Shown here: positions 1 through 12,800 of the stretch, one piece after another
How the letters are laid out: each line of letters opens with the position of its first letter
Numbering within the stretch: position 1 is the stretch's first letter
Source: Plotosus lineatus
Taxonomy: Eukaryota; Chordata; Actinopteri; Siluriformes; Plotosidae
DNA: 64,000 bases
NCBI GenBank assembly: GCA_024760905.1
Contig: CM045732.1
Coordinates: forward strand, 51,772,496 to 51,836,495
Direction of reading: 5' to 3'
Position numbers and translations under genes: made by a program
The notes under the pieces: generated by a model
Seen by the model: the letters and a program-made list of their open reading frames with translations, nothing else
What the model was told of the DNA's origin: nothing
Databases searched by the model: none

Positions 1-600
1 ACCATAATAACACTTTCTGTGAATGGAAATCATAATTTCTAAATCATAATTTCCAGAAAGCTGCATGTTTTTGCCATTACGACAAAATAAAAGGCAAGTA
101 GATTTTTTTTTTAATGAATGTGGGGATTATTTTGTATAATGGAATGATAATGGACCATCCATAAATTATGTACGCATAAAACCTGGCAAAATTTACACCT
201 ACTCCCTAATGGACGCATATGGTATGTATTAGCAATAGTAGCTGTAGCGTATTTGTTCATAAATTTAATAAAATGTGCTGTGTCTTTCGAAACAAATGAA
301 TGAACTCTGTATATGTATCACAATGTTTAATTGTTCAATTGTTGATCGACATTCTATGGTAATGCTGTTCGGGTCACATGAAACCACAAAAAAAAAGTAA
401 GGAGTCATGTTTGGGAGGGATATATTATCACTGCGTGTTTTAATATTTCATGGTTTATTTACAGGCGAGCTCAAATCAAATGGCACAGAAACTGACTGAA
501 AAAACATGTCGACCAAAATACAGTGATCAGTATGCAGGCTGTTTTAAGAAGCCAGATGTTGGTCCTCTAAATTCTGGTACATCTTGTTATCAGCAAGGAA
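1..600. other. Intergenic sequence, nothing recognised
   Basis: AT-rich unique-looking DNA downstream of IPCEF1. No exon, repeat family or RNA gene seen. Confidence 0.4.
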
Positions 601-603
601 TGT

Positions 604-849
604 TCAGTTCAGTTCATTTTCTGTAACCACCTAATCCTAATTAGGGTCGCAGGGAGTCGGGCACCCAACCCGCCGACTCCCGAGCGAGGGCAGAGTACAC
701 TCTGGACAGCTTGCCAGGCCATTGCAGGGCGGAAACAATGCCTTTGCAGCTACTCTTGTTGAAAGTCAGCAATGGTTCTTTTGCAGCCTCACACTATAGA
801 CAGTGAGAGACATGGCCAGCCTTTCATAACCCAGAGCTGCACTGGGGGT
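604..849 (-). repeat. SINE-A copy, L2-like tail type, head missing
   Basis: Body and tail of the commonest SINE of the window: on the plus strand it begins TTCATTTTCTGTAACC, runs through GAGGGCAGAGTACACTC and AGTCAGCAATGGTTC and stops at GCACTGGGGG. The tRNA-like head is absent and another tRNA-like segment follows directly. Confidence 0.75.
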
Positions 850-904
850 AAGAAATTTTCTGTCTTGAAATTACTTGCAGCAACAAAAGGCAGATGTGAA
901 AATA

Positions 905-1008
905 AATAGTTAACACAGGATAAGAATATGTCCCTAGCCGGGATTCGAACATGCGTCGGTTAGCCGAGAAGCCGATGTGTTGCTCGCTGCGCCATAGAGG
1001 TGTGTATA
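905..1008 (-). repeat. tRNA-like SINE head
   Basis: On the minus strand CTCTATGGCGCAGCGAGC (box A like) and GTTCGAATCCC (box B) lie about 45 nt apart, as in tRNA-Ser/Leu-type genes. The 3' acceptor half does not pair with the start, so it is a SINE head and not a functional tRNA gene. Confidence 0.5.
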
Positions 1009-1671
1009 TGTTTGAAATGTTATAAAATGCATATAGAAAATGGATATAATGCGTACGAATGCATTTGTCGGCAATCCCCCTCCTGTTCGTATGCATCATG
1101 TATGCAACTCAGTCACACCCCCACCTGGGCACTTTATGGATGGTCCCTAGGTATTGTATAATAAAATGTGACTGACTAGTCTACAAACATCCCATGGAAC
1201 ACCAAGGACCTCATCACTCTAGATGAGTCTCTGACCTCACTAAATGTCCTTTTGGCTAAACAGAAGTGAATCTCTTGATGACTGTAATGGAAAACTTTCA
1301 TAAGAGAGGATAGAGTAGCAAGGAAGGGACCAGAGTACGCACATTAAAACACAAATATGACATGTCCGAAAGTATGTGGTAGCGTAGTGTCTTATCACAA
1401 GTCACCAAAAATAACCAAGCTAGTCTACCAGAGAAAACATCTCATGATGAATAATTAATTAATACAAAGTGGAAAACAAACATTTGACTGCAGTGAAGTC
1501 TGATTATGGATGCAGTGGCTTGCAAAAATTTTCACTTCCTTGATATTTAACCTATTTTATGCTTTTGCAAGCAGAAGTACATCTATTCAGGATGAAAAAA
1601 ACCCCCATAATGAAGCAGAACAATCAGTGAAACTGAATAAATCATATTCGATTTCACTTAAAATGTTAATG

Positions 1672-1677
1672 TTTATT
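1672..1677 (-). promoter_or_regulatory. Possible IPCEF1 polyadenylation signal
   Basis: TTTATT on the plus strand reads AATAAA on the minus strand, about 373 nt past the IPCEF1 stop. The stretch from 2049 to here shows no repeat I recognise and fits a 3' UTR. AATAAA is common by chance in AT-rich DNA. Confidence 0.3.
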
Positions 1678-2049
1678 CTGATTTCACTAAAATTGAAACT
1701 TTACACTAAGTGAATGTGGGCAATTTTTTTCCCAAGGAACACATTCTAAAACTGTACATAGTTTAAAAAATTAGTTTGCTGAAACAATTTGTCTTATCAT
1801 AGACAACAAAAATACTCCTCCAGTGTGAAATAACACACAACAGTATCAGAGTCATCATCACGGAGTTCAGATACTGATGGTTGTAAAAGTCAGGAAATAA
1901 AATAACACAAGATATACAAATACAGAAACAACGGGTAAAGTCCTTCAATTGTTTTAAATACACGTTGGTTGTACACAGTTGGTTGTAAAATGGGAAATGT
2001 TTTAGACGAGTCCACTGTGGTCGATTTGTTATTCTGAACCTTTATGTGT

Positions 2050-2247
2050 CTATAAACTGGTGACAGTTAAAGAGGAAACAGTAGCTGTTACTTCAGAATC
2101 CTCACAGTCTTTGTTCTGAGATGGATTTCTCACATGCATTTCCTGTAGCAATACCATGTTTGTTTCCTTCCATTGGCGGAATTTACTAGCTGTGAGAGAT
2201 GGATCATCCAGGACCTGATCCAGAGTCAGCAAATCTGCTTCTTTAGC
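2050..2247 (-). CDS. IPCEF1: IPCEF1 last coding exon with stop
   Basis: 198 nt including TAG at 2052-2050. [40 protein letters not shown], then a variable acidic and Ser/Thr-rich tail ending VTSL. Human: KEHDLAMINQLLDDPKLTAR and KYREWK. The first part completes the conserved C-terminal module; the tail is not conserved. Acceptor TTGACTCTAG. Confidence 0.93.
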   Translation of the reverse strand, partial: AKEADLLTLDQVLDDPSLTASKFRQWKETNMVLLQEMHVRNPSQNKDCEDSEVTATVSSLTVTSL

Positions 2248-2847
2248 CTAGAGTCAAGACAAAGATCGTGCTTATTATGTGTACAGGAAATTACAAATGA
2301 AACTGAGATCAAAATCTGATGAAATCACTGGAATGAAGTGTTCACCTTCAGTGTGCTGTTGAGTGTCCGAGCAAAGTGCAACTTCTCATTGATTCTGTGG
2401 TTTTTGCAACGCTTCACAAAGGAAGCTCTAAATTCCCGTTTTGATGATGGCCGCCGCTCACCAATAGGAGACAGGCTTGCCCTTTTCAGATCGTTGTACA
2501 ATTTCTCCATCTCATCACTTGTGCTTTCCTTACCTTCTGAAAACAAAATCAGAACATTATCAATTCATAAATTACTAAGAAAAAAAACACAGTGGGGCCT
2601 CGGCACTCAACCATAATTCGTTGCAGACAGCTGGTTAAATTCCGATTTGGTCGAATTCCGAATCCGCTTTTCACATTCCAAATAATGTAGATGGTCTTAA
2701 TCCGGTCCGTCGTCTTTTGAACAGAAGTTAACGGTACCGTAACTCATACCATAGGTCCGCAAATTAAGTGAAAAAATTATTGAATAGAGTACACTGATAT
2801 GGTCTGTGTTTTGAGAGACTCTGGTTTTAGTGTCTCTCTCTCTCTTT

Positions 2848-2914
<67 letters not shown>

Positions 2915-2946
2915 TTTCTCTCTCACTCTCTCTCTCTCTCTCTCTA

Positions 2947-3026
<80 letters not shown>

Positions 3027-6000
3027 TTTCTCTTCCTGTGCATTAGAGAGGGGCATGGCTGTCACACGCGGGTGGAACGCTAAACATACACACCTGATTT
3101 CACTTAATCACTGCCTATAAAGACTAGCAGCACTCCTCCCAGTGCTAGAAGATTGTCCCTCTTCCCGTGATCTCTCTGGATTTCAGGTCAAGGGCTAGAA
3201 GATTCTTTGACACCAGGAACATTCAGCCAGACCCAAAAATGCAGGAGACAGGGTGTGATGAAAATGACTGTGTATTACCCTTCACAGGGAAGGCACTAGA
3301 GCTCGGGGAAATCGTAGTCACTTTTAGAGATGCGGAGAAACATGGAAAGCATTGAATTAAAGCGGAAACTGGTGGAGCACAGAGCTGAGAGCCAGAGAGA
3401 CCACGGGGAAGGGGGACAATCTTCTAGCACCAGAAGGAGCACTGCTAGTCTTTATAGCCCGTGATTAAGTGGAATCAGGTGTGTTTGTTTAGTACTCCAC
3501 CCGCATGTGACAGCCACGCCCCTCTGCAACACACAGAGAAAGTGTTCATGTGTATGTGTGTGAGAGAGTGAGAGAGAGAGCCGCCAAAACCAGTCTCTCA
3601 CAATACAGACCATAGAGATGAGAGAGAGCTTTCCTTTCGGCTTTTTCCCTTTTTCAGGGGTCGCCACAGTGAATGATTCACACGTTTTGATTTTGGCATA
3701 GGTTTTTACATCAAATGCCCTTCCTCACACAACCCTTTAGCAAGGGACACAAACACACTGACAGCTTTGCACAGACCATAACATACCAAAATAAAAACCA
3801 CAGTGCAGTTAAAGCATAAGAACAATAAAGATAATATTTTTACCCTTTGTGGTGGTGAGCAGTTGGCATACCTAAATGTTGGAATGGGAGAGAAGAGGAG
3901 GATTCCCTTCCATAACAGCTTCAGGTAAATCAGCCAAAGGTGTTTTTTCTCTTGCTACCGCTTTGCATGAATGACCCTTCTTTAGGATGTCCCTTTCTTT
4001 ACTTGAACATTTGTAACATGGCTGGTTTCTGCCTTCTTTTCAAAACCTTACGGAAGTGGCTCATGACGTCATCGTTAAAGGTGTTCACAGTGCTGGTAGT
4101 ACTTTAGCGTAGCTTTAGCGCTTTAGCTTAGCTTTAGTGTTAGCTTTAGCTTTATCAGGGTGATACATAGTATCAACAACTTTCAAAATTACCCAGTGTC
4201 AACAACTTCCAGACTTCCCCAGAATAGCGCTCGCTTTGTCAGGGTGATACCTAGTATCAACAACTTTCGAACTTCCGGAAAGCGGGCATTTCCCCTCCCT
4301 CTCGATCTCGTTTTTTTCAACGCTTTTTTAGAGTTCGACTTCCGGATTTTGGTCGACTTCCGGGACAAAAAAAAAATCCCGGATTTTTTGGTCGAATTCC
4401 AATTTGTTCGACCTCTAAAGCATTTACGTACCGAGGCACCACTGTATTTCTACATTTTTAAAGCTGTAATTCATACTGAAGACTTCAGATGAGTATACAA
4501 ACTGCCCTATCGGTAACACTAATATTTATTTTTCAGGGTGTACCAATGCAGAATTGGTGGGGCCAGTGGCGTAGTGGTTAGGCCGCTGGGCTCATAATCG
4601 GGAGGTTGTGTGTTCAAATCCCAGTTAGACCCCCACTGTGCTAAGACCCCTGGGTAAGGTCTTAACCACAAGTGTGCCTCTGTTCACCCAGCAGTACAAA
4701 TGGGTACCAGTAAAATATATACTGGGAAGGTAACCTGCGATGGACTAGCGTCCCATCCAGGAGGAGTCGAACTCCTGGTTGCTTCACGCTGTGGAAACTG
4801 GAAATAAACACCAGCCTGATGAGCCACTGGACTCGAGTGTAAAAATTCCAATTGACTTTACCTTTTTACCAATGCAGAATGGGCTTAGAGAGGCTATAGT
4901 CTCTCTCTGACCCTAGTAGGACAAAGCAGTTTGGCGGTTGAGTAAATAAAGCATGTTAACTTCATTTCCACACATTCAGACTGTATCCTGACCATCATTG
5001 TGTGAAAGTAAGAATTTGGACACTAAGCTCCAAACTCCTACTGGGTATCTCTGAAGAAATGGAGCAGTGGTAACAAAATACTGCTTATAGCTGAATATCT
5101 CATTTTAATGCATCTCATTTTGTGTAGGATTTGTTAATGTTGTTGCTGCTGTTGAAAACGCAGAAGAAGTAAAAAAATAACGTACCAGACTTTTATGACA
5201 TCAGGGCAACTGACCATCAGGCCAAGGATGAATATGTTTGATTGGCTAAAGCTTTGTACTAAGGGTCAAAGAGCGATTTAGCAGGTAGGAGAACCCTCAT
5301 ATCCAGTGAGAAAAAATAACTCGCCTCAGAATACATCACGAGTAGATTTGTAGAATGAGATATGAGTTTATAGGCTGAATGCCAGGCTGCTACTCATGGT
5401 TAGAATTGGGGGGGTTGTTTTTTCTTTCAAAATGAATTATTATTCTGCTGTTTTGATAGATTAACTTATATTCTAAAAAGCTAACGGATAAGGTGCAAAA
5501 AAAACTATAACAAAAAAACCAAGAAAAACAAAATACAGAAGCACCAGAAGACTCGTTTGTTTTTGCCAAAAATACTCCATGACCTATAAATACTGAAATC
5601 AAGTTTCTGTGAGAAACTCTGCCAGGATAGTTTAACTTGTTTCTTTGCTTGCGAAAAGGTAAAAGTCTCATTTTGCCATTGAATTAGGGAAAAAAATATC
5701 AACTAACTCTCACTATGGAACTGCTAATCAGATTTATGTAGTTATGTACAGATTTATGGCTCTGAATCACTTTGACCCCATTTAACCCCTTGTTTGCATA
5801 TTTTTCGAATCAACAAAGAATACGCTCCTGCCCAAATCACATGAAAACAATAACTAATCATGACTACTTGATTATCCCTGGATAAGTAAATACAGAGTTG
5901 TGGAAGTGTATTCACCTCTTTCACGTTTTTCCTGTTTTGTTGCCTTACAGCTAATAATTAAAATTATAGATGCAAAATATTTGTTATTGTAAAGAAAACA

Positions 6001-7188
6001 AGAAATAATTGAAAAATAAAATAAAATAAAATAAAAAAACAAGAACATAAAATTTGAATATGCATAACTATTCACCCACATGGATTCAGAACTTTGCAGA
6101 GTGATTTTTACAATTATATGTACAGGGTACATTAAGGAACATTTAGTCACTGAATTATGGCCGCTGGTCAAAGAAAAATTGCTCCAGCTTCTTCACGAGA
6201 TTCCCTTCTTCTAGAATTTGCCTGCATTTAGCAGAAAACATCATTCCTTTAATCCTGGATAGTTTCTCGTTCCTTGTTAATGAAAAACATCCCCACAGCA
6301 TGATACTGCCACCATTATGCTTCACAGTGGAAATGGTGTTCTGTGTGGAATGAGATTTATTTGGTTTGTGCTGAACAAAGCAAAAAGAGTTCTCTTTTTC
6401 ATTTCACTTTCTTATATTACAGAATGTAAGGCAACAAAGTAGGGAAAATGTTAAGGGGTGTATACTTTGCAAACCACTGTATGTATCATATCTGTACTCA
6501 GGTTACATAGATACCACTTACTTGAAAAAAAAGTGACAACATATTATGCTCAGGGTTAATTTGCCATCTAGTGGTGAAGTGTTATTAAACAATACTGTAC
6601 TTGCTTTAACTAGTTTGCAAATACATATGAAAGTACTGAGCGCTTTCACAGAACACACTGCGGAATTGTGCATGCTTACCGGGGTCATATGTAATCAGGT
6701 TTCCCCCTGAATGAACCACTGCTTGCTCTGTGGACTCTACACTTTTTAGAAGTTCCTTGGCCATAGCGGTAGCCGCTTCACTGCAGTAGGATGCTTCTTG
6801 TCCTGTGTCTTCTTGATTGTGGACCTGAGCAATTGACACCAAGTTCTCTGCAACAGTAGATCCAGACTGGGAGACAAGGTCTAGCCATGACTGGCGCTGT
6901 TTGGCCAGAGACGAGACGGAGCTTTGGGAGGTCATAGTGCTCACTGGAGAGGATGGTGAAGCCTCACTGGGCACCGGAGAGGAGTATGGAGGAGGAAGGC
7001 TCCCCTAGAAATGGATATGAGTGACATGCGCAGCTTCATTACATCTGTATGAGGTAAAATGAATTTACAAATTTATACCAGTGATCAGGTACAAAACATC
7101 TGTTATGTTAAAAAGAAAGAAGAGCTTTTTAAAGTGGAGGACTTTCATTTTGTGTTATGGAACATCTACAATGCAAGTTAATCCCTGG

Positions 7189-7240
<52 letters not shown>

Positions 7241-10200
7241 AAGACAAAAAAAATACAAAAAACAAACAAACAACACAGTTGATAACGTCAATGAGAAACA
7301 TGAAGTCCTCTGTTCAAAAATGCTGACAGAGTTCATTCTTTCATTTTCTGAACCGGTTAATCATAATTATGGTTTGTGCTGGAGTCCATCTCAACCGACT
7401 CTGGGTGAGGGCAGAGTACACCCTGGATAGCTCACCAGGTGATCAAGGGGTGGAAACATGCTGACACCTATGCAGCCTACTCTTGACAAAAATCAGCAGT
7501 GGTTCTCTTACATGTCTCTCACCATGGACTGTGAGAAACATGGTCGGTCTATGATAACCCATTTAGTTGCACTGGAGCAAATCCAACCAGTTCAATTAAT
7601 TGAAGTTCAGTAACTTTCATTAGGCTAAGTGGCTGCTCAAAACTGCCACTAGATGTGAGTGCATGGCTGTGCGTGTTTGCCCTGCAATGTTCTGCTGAGG
7701 GTTTTACCTTTCCTTTGCCTATGTTTGGCTGAAATAGGCTTGAGCTTCCCTATGACCCTAGTAGGATTGGTTCATGAAATGAGTGAGTAATTATCACACT
7801 TTATATACATTATATTCTTAAAAAAACATTTATGGGCATGGTAGCGTAGTGGTTGGAACATCCGCCTCACACCAAGAAGGTCTGGGTTTGATTGCCAGCC
7901 TGGGCGTTTCTGTGTGTTTCTTTGCATGTTCACATTGCTTGCATGGGTTTTCTCCAGGTACTTCGGTTTCCTCCCACATTCCAAACATCTGGCCTGTTCC
8001 AAATCTCCCCTAGATGTGAGTGTGTGTGTGTGTGTGTGTGTGTGAATGCTTCTGTGAGTGTTGACCCTGCGATGGCTTGGCGAGCTGTTCGGGGTGTACC
8101 TTGCCCTTGTCTAGAGTCTTCTGACATGGGCGCCAGCCTACCCACAACCCTAGCTAGGATCAAATGACTTAGAAAACAAATGCATGGATGAAAATAACAT
8201 TTAGAGATAAAAGTGCAGGCCAGCACATTCAGATGAACTATAGAGTTTACACCAGTGAACTCAAACCAAGTGATCACACTGCCTGTGGCTATCTTGGAGC
8301 TTTCTGATGCAGCATGCATACCAAACTACAAAGTGAGTGATCGTTCTAACAAAGAAAATGCTGATTATCTATTCTACAGTATGAAATATAAACTATAATC
8401 CATCTCACACTCCAGTGTGGTTGATTGCAAGAAATGCCTTACAGATAGTATTTTTTTTTTTTTTTTTTTTTTAACAATTCTTTATTGTCAAAGTACTTTT
8501 TACATACATTGAAATTTGGTTTGTGCTCTGGGCACCTGTCGCCACTGTGCAGCGCCAGTTATTGCGTTGTTCTATCCTTTTGATGCTGAGTGCCAAGCAG
8601 GAAGCAACAACTACCAAATTTTAACGTCTTATGGTATGACGCGGCCAGATTCGAACTCCGACCTTCCGGAGGATAAAGCGGACGCTCTACCAACTGAGCT
8701 AAATCCCCGGTTCAAACACAAAGAAAAAAATGTAGTTGAAGGCAGAACATAAGAATCATAGAAGCAAAGTGAAATTATGTAATGACACAGATCCATAATG
8801 GCTGAAATCTCTGGACTTTTGACAGAGACAGACAATACGCCTCAATCTGACATATGGAGAAATATAGTATACAGTAAAACCTCCGCTGACGAACGCTTAA
8901 GCTCACGAACTTTTCGCCTCAAGAACATTAAATTTGCGAGCATATAGTCTCTGCTGACGAACTAGTTTTCGGCGGACGAATCAAACCACGCGGTCGAACA
9001 GCGCCACGGTGGCGGCCACGAGAAGCTGACGCACGCTCATGGCGTCACAGTTCGTCACACCCCTTTCTTTGAATGCGGAAGTGGTTTGTGTTTGATAGAC
9101 ATTTTGGACCATATTGAGTGTACTTTTGCTATTAGGGGACCGAAAAAGACCCCACCACAGGCGGAGATCATTGAAAAACATGAACGAGGTGTGCGTTTGT
9201 GTGACTTAGCGTCCCAGTACCAGTACGCTAAGTCTACCATTGCTCCCATCCTTAAGAACAAGGAAGCTATTAAGGGTGCGTGTGTGGCTAAGGGTGTTTC
9301 CAAACAGTAGGCGTTTCCAAACTCTCCTTCCAAACAGTAAGTCCCTCCCTCCTCCTCCCACTCCATTCCATCAAGCCATCAACTACCATCACAAAGGTAA
9401 ATAAAACCACTTTATTATACAGTACAGTTTATTTCTTTAATTACAATACAATAGCACATTTATTATACATAAAATAAGGTATATTTTTGTGTAGTTTTAA
9501 GGCTTATTTAGTAGAAAATTATGTTTTATGGGGACCTGGGAACGGATTATTCTCATTTTAATGGTTTCTTATGGGAAATAAATGTTCGGAAGACGAACTT
9601 TTCGCCTTACACACACTTTCTGGGAACCAATTATGTTCGTGAGCAGAGGTATCACTGTATAACTTTTATAGAAATATTCTATAATGTTTGGTAGATTAAA
9701 TGTATTAAATGACTTTAAGAATATGAATACGTTGTTTAGTTCATTTTCTGTAACCGCTTAATCCTAATTAGGGTGGCGGGGAGGCCGGTGCCCATCCCAG
9801 CCGACTTCGGGCGAGGGCAGAATACACGCTGGACAGCTCGCCAGGCCATCACAGGGCTGAAACACGCCAACGGCTTTGCAGCCTACTCTTGTCAAAAGTC
9901 AGCAATGGTTCTTTTACATGCCTCTCACCATAGACAGTGAGAGACATGGCCGGCCTTTGATAACCCAGTTAGCTGCACTGGGGGACAGTGACAACCTTGT
10001 GGAGAGTGGGACTCGAACCCCCAACCTTTGGCTCAGCGATCCAGCGCCCTATACCACTACGCTGTTAATTAATGATATTCAGCTCAAAAAATTGGAAAAA
10101 CAGTTATAATTGCTGCTGGCTTAGGTAATACTGGCTGATGAAAAGTTATAAATTACAGTACAGTACATGAAACACACACACCATACAGAAATGCCCTTGC

Positions 10201-12761
10201 TATTCACGGGACTCAATCCCAGGATGTTCTTCTGTGAGGCAAAAGTGCTAACTACTACACTACTGTGCTACCCAGCACCGGAAACCTCAGTTCAGTTAAT
10301 TTTCTGTACCCGCTTAATCCTAATTTGGGTCATGGGGAGGCTGGTGCCCATCCCAGCCAACTTCAGCCGAGGGCAGAGTACACCCTGGACAGCTCACCAG
10401 GCCATCGCAGGGCGGAAACATGCTGACGGCTTTGCAGCCTACTCTTGTCGAAAGCCAGCAGTGGTTCTTTTACATGTCTCACACCACAGACAGTGAGAGA
10501 CATGGCCGGCCTTTGATAACCCAGTTAGCTCCACTGGGGGGGACAGTGACAACCTTGTGGAGAGTGGGACTCGAACCCCCAACCTTTGGATCAGCGATCC
10601 AGCGGCCTATACCACTAGACCACCACTGCCCCCACCAGAAACTTGATTCCCTAATTGATTTCTCTCCGAAAACTTGTTTTAAAAAGTTAAATATGCAAAT
10701 GAAAGCAAATGTATCATTTACTCATCAGAGATAAAATGATCACTGCAAACCCATGTATAAACAAACCTGGACTGATTCATATCAGCATGGTAATTTTTTT
10801 TAGCAATAAACCTTTACTCTTCTTACTCAACCGTTCTATATAGAAATCCTGAGTTTTTATAACATTGGGCATGTTTTACGGAGACTTACCAAATTTTTTT
10901 GATCTGCTATTTGATGCACATCTGACAAGTGCACAGTAAGGTATTGTCACAGAGACTGTTGTTAGTTGACTTGTAGTTCTACGGTATTGCCCCTAGATGG
11001 CGGATGGAGCATCACATGTAGACCCCTAATACAGAACCCAGGGAGTTAAGGGATACCCACACACCTTGGTTGCACACTGGTGGCCACCTGTTCATTGTTC
11101 CTTAAACGTGTTGAGCTCTGTGTTTTCATGCTACCAGTATTTCTATTGCTTTTGTTTACTTGTTAGGTTTTGGCCGCACCATCACCTCACAACATAAGGT
11201 TTGTCAACTCGATTGGAACAGAAAAAGCACTTTACATGTTGTTTCGGAGTAAATATTTTTCCACCCCTTGCAGCTGCACCCAAAGGATGTTCACAAACCC
11301 AGATGGACAATATAATGATGACATTCCCCAAAAACACTTGAATTTTTTTCTTGCTCAGCTCAAAGCACTCTACTCGAATTGCAAGCTACTTGAATCACGG
11401 CACTTGGACGGACAGTTTCTTAAAAAAAAGAGAGAACTATTCAAAATGTTGACTTACAGTCAGTTCAGGTCCTGGTGGACCGTTCACAGTCTGTGAGTTT
11501 TGGATAAGCAGCTGCTCTGAGTAAGGTGGAGGAGGTGCCTCGGTGGATTCAGTCTCTTCATGATCACTTGATTCACTATAGGGTTCTACTATTCACACAC
11601 AAACTCGTACAGGTTAAAGCTCAAAGCTTCAATCCCTACATGAACCATATTCAGAAGCTTGAATCAGTCACATGATGACTCACCAGTTGGATGGCTCTCT
11701 GTGGGCTCATACTGTATGGCTGCAAGGCCAAGCTTATTCAGCCATCTAAAGATACAGCATGACAGGAAGCTCTTGCTTAAGATCATGTCATTATAGTGTG
11801 CCTTACTTAAACACAATGAACTACAGTATTTAATTGTCAGCAGTCTTACATGTTCATCTCCTCGTGATTCTCAGCAGCAAAGTAGAACATTCTGACTTTT
11901 GGGTGACATGCTTTTATAGCACTGGAATAAACACAAAAACATATTATTAATAAATGACTAACGATTAGCCCTGTCAGCAAATAAGAGAACATGGAAGTAG
12001 TCAACTACATTAGAAATTGTTTTTGTCCATTAAAAGATTTTAATGAATCATTCAGCTGAAACTTTCATCCAAAAGCAACTATCAGCTGAGACAGTTAACA
12101 ACTGCGCTCACAGTTTTTAACTTTTGTTATTTTGAATATCACCCCCCACACAGGGTTCGAGTCCCACTCTCCACAAGGTTGTCACTTCCCCCCCAGTTCA
12201 GCTAACTGGGTTATCAAAAGGCCGGCCATGTCTCCCACTGTCTATGGTGAGAGGCATGTAAAAGAACCATTGCTGACTTTCGTAAAGAGTAGGCTGCAAA
12301 GCCGTCGGCGTGTTTCCGCCCTGTGGTAGCCTGGCGAGCTGTCCAGGGTGTACTCTGCCCTCGCCCGAAGTTGGCTGGGATGAGCACCAACCTCCCCATG
12401 ACCCAAAATTAGGATTAAGCGGTTGCAGAAAATGAACTGAACCCCCCCCCCACACACACACACACAGCCTTCTTCTTTTCCTTTTGGCTTTTCCCTTCAG
12501 GGGTCGCCACAGCGAATCATCTGCCTCCATCTCACCCTATCCTTTGCATTTTCTTCTCTTACACCAACTACCTTCATGTCCGCCTTCACCACATCCATGA
12601 ATCGTCTCTTTGGTCTTCCTTTAGGCCTTCTGGCTGGGAGTTCCAACCTCAGCATCCTACTACCAATATACTCACTATCCTTCCTCTGTACATGTCCAAA
12701 CCATCTCAATCTAGCCTCTCTGACTTTGTCTCCAACCCCCCCACCACCACCACCACCCCAC

Positions 12762-12800
<39 letters not shown>

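Larger units (their letters stand above)
2590..4444. mobile_element. Tigger/pogo-like element with terminal repeats, carrying a microsatellite and a SINE tail
   Basis: Starts CAGTGGGGCCTCGGCAC and ends GTACCGAGGCACCACTG, imperfect inverted repeats, with TA after the right end. The interior holds the compound microsatellite at 2837-3027, a SINE tail fragment at 3630-3775, repeated TTTCAGGGTGATAC.TAGTATCAA segments and a perfect TGACGTCA. No transposase frame seen, so non-autonomous. Confidence 0.6.

Noticed and set aside
905..1008. tRNA-Ser/Leu gene
   Set aside because: The acceptor stem is not formed; fits a SINE head.
8640..8712. tRNA gene
   Set aside because: Perfect A and B boxes, but the acceptor stem does not pair and a SINE body with poly(A) follows.
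9086..9310. Small cellular HTH gene
   Set aside because: Lies inside TA-flanked terminal repeats; it is a Tigger remnant.
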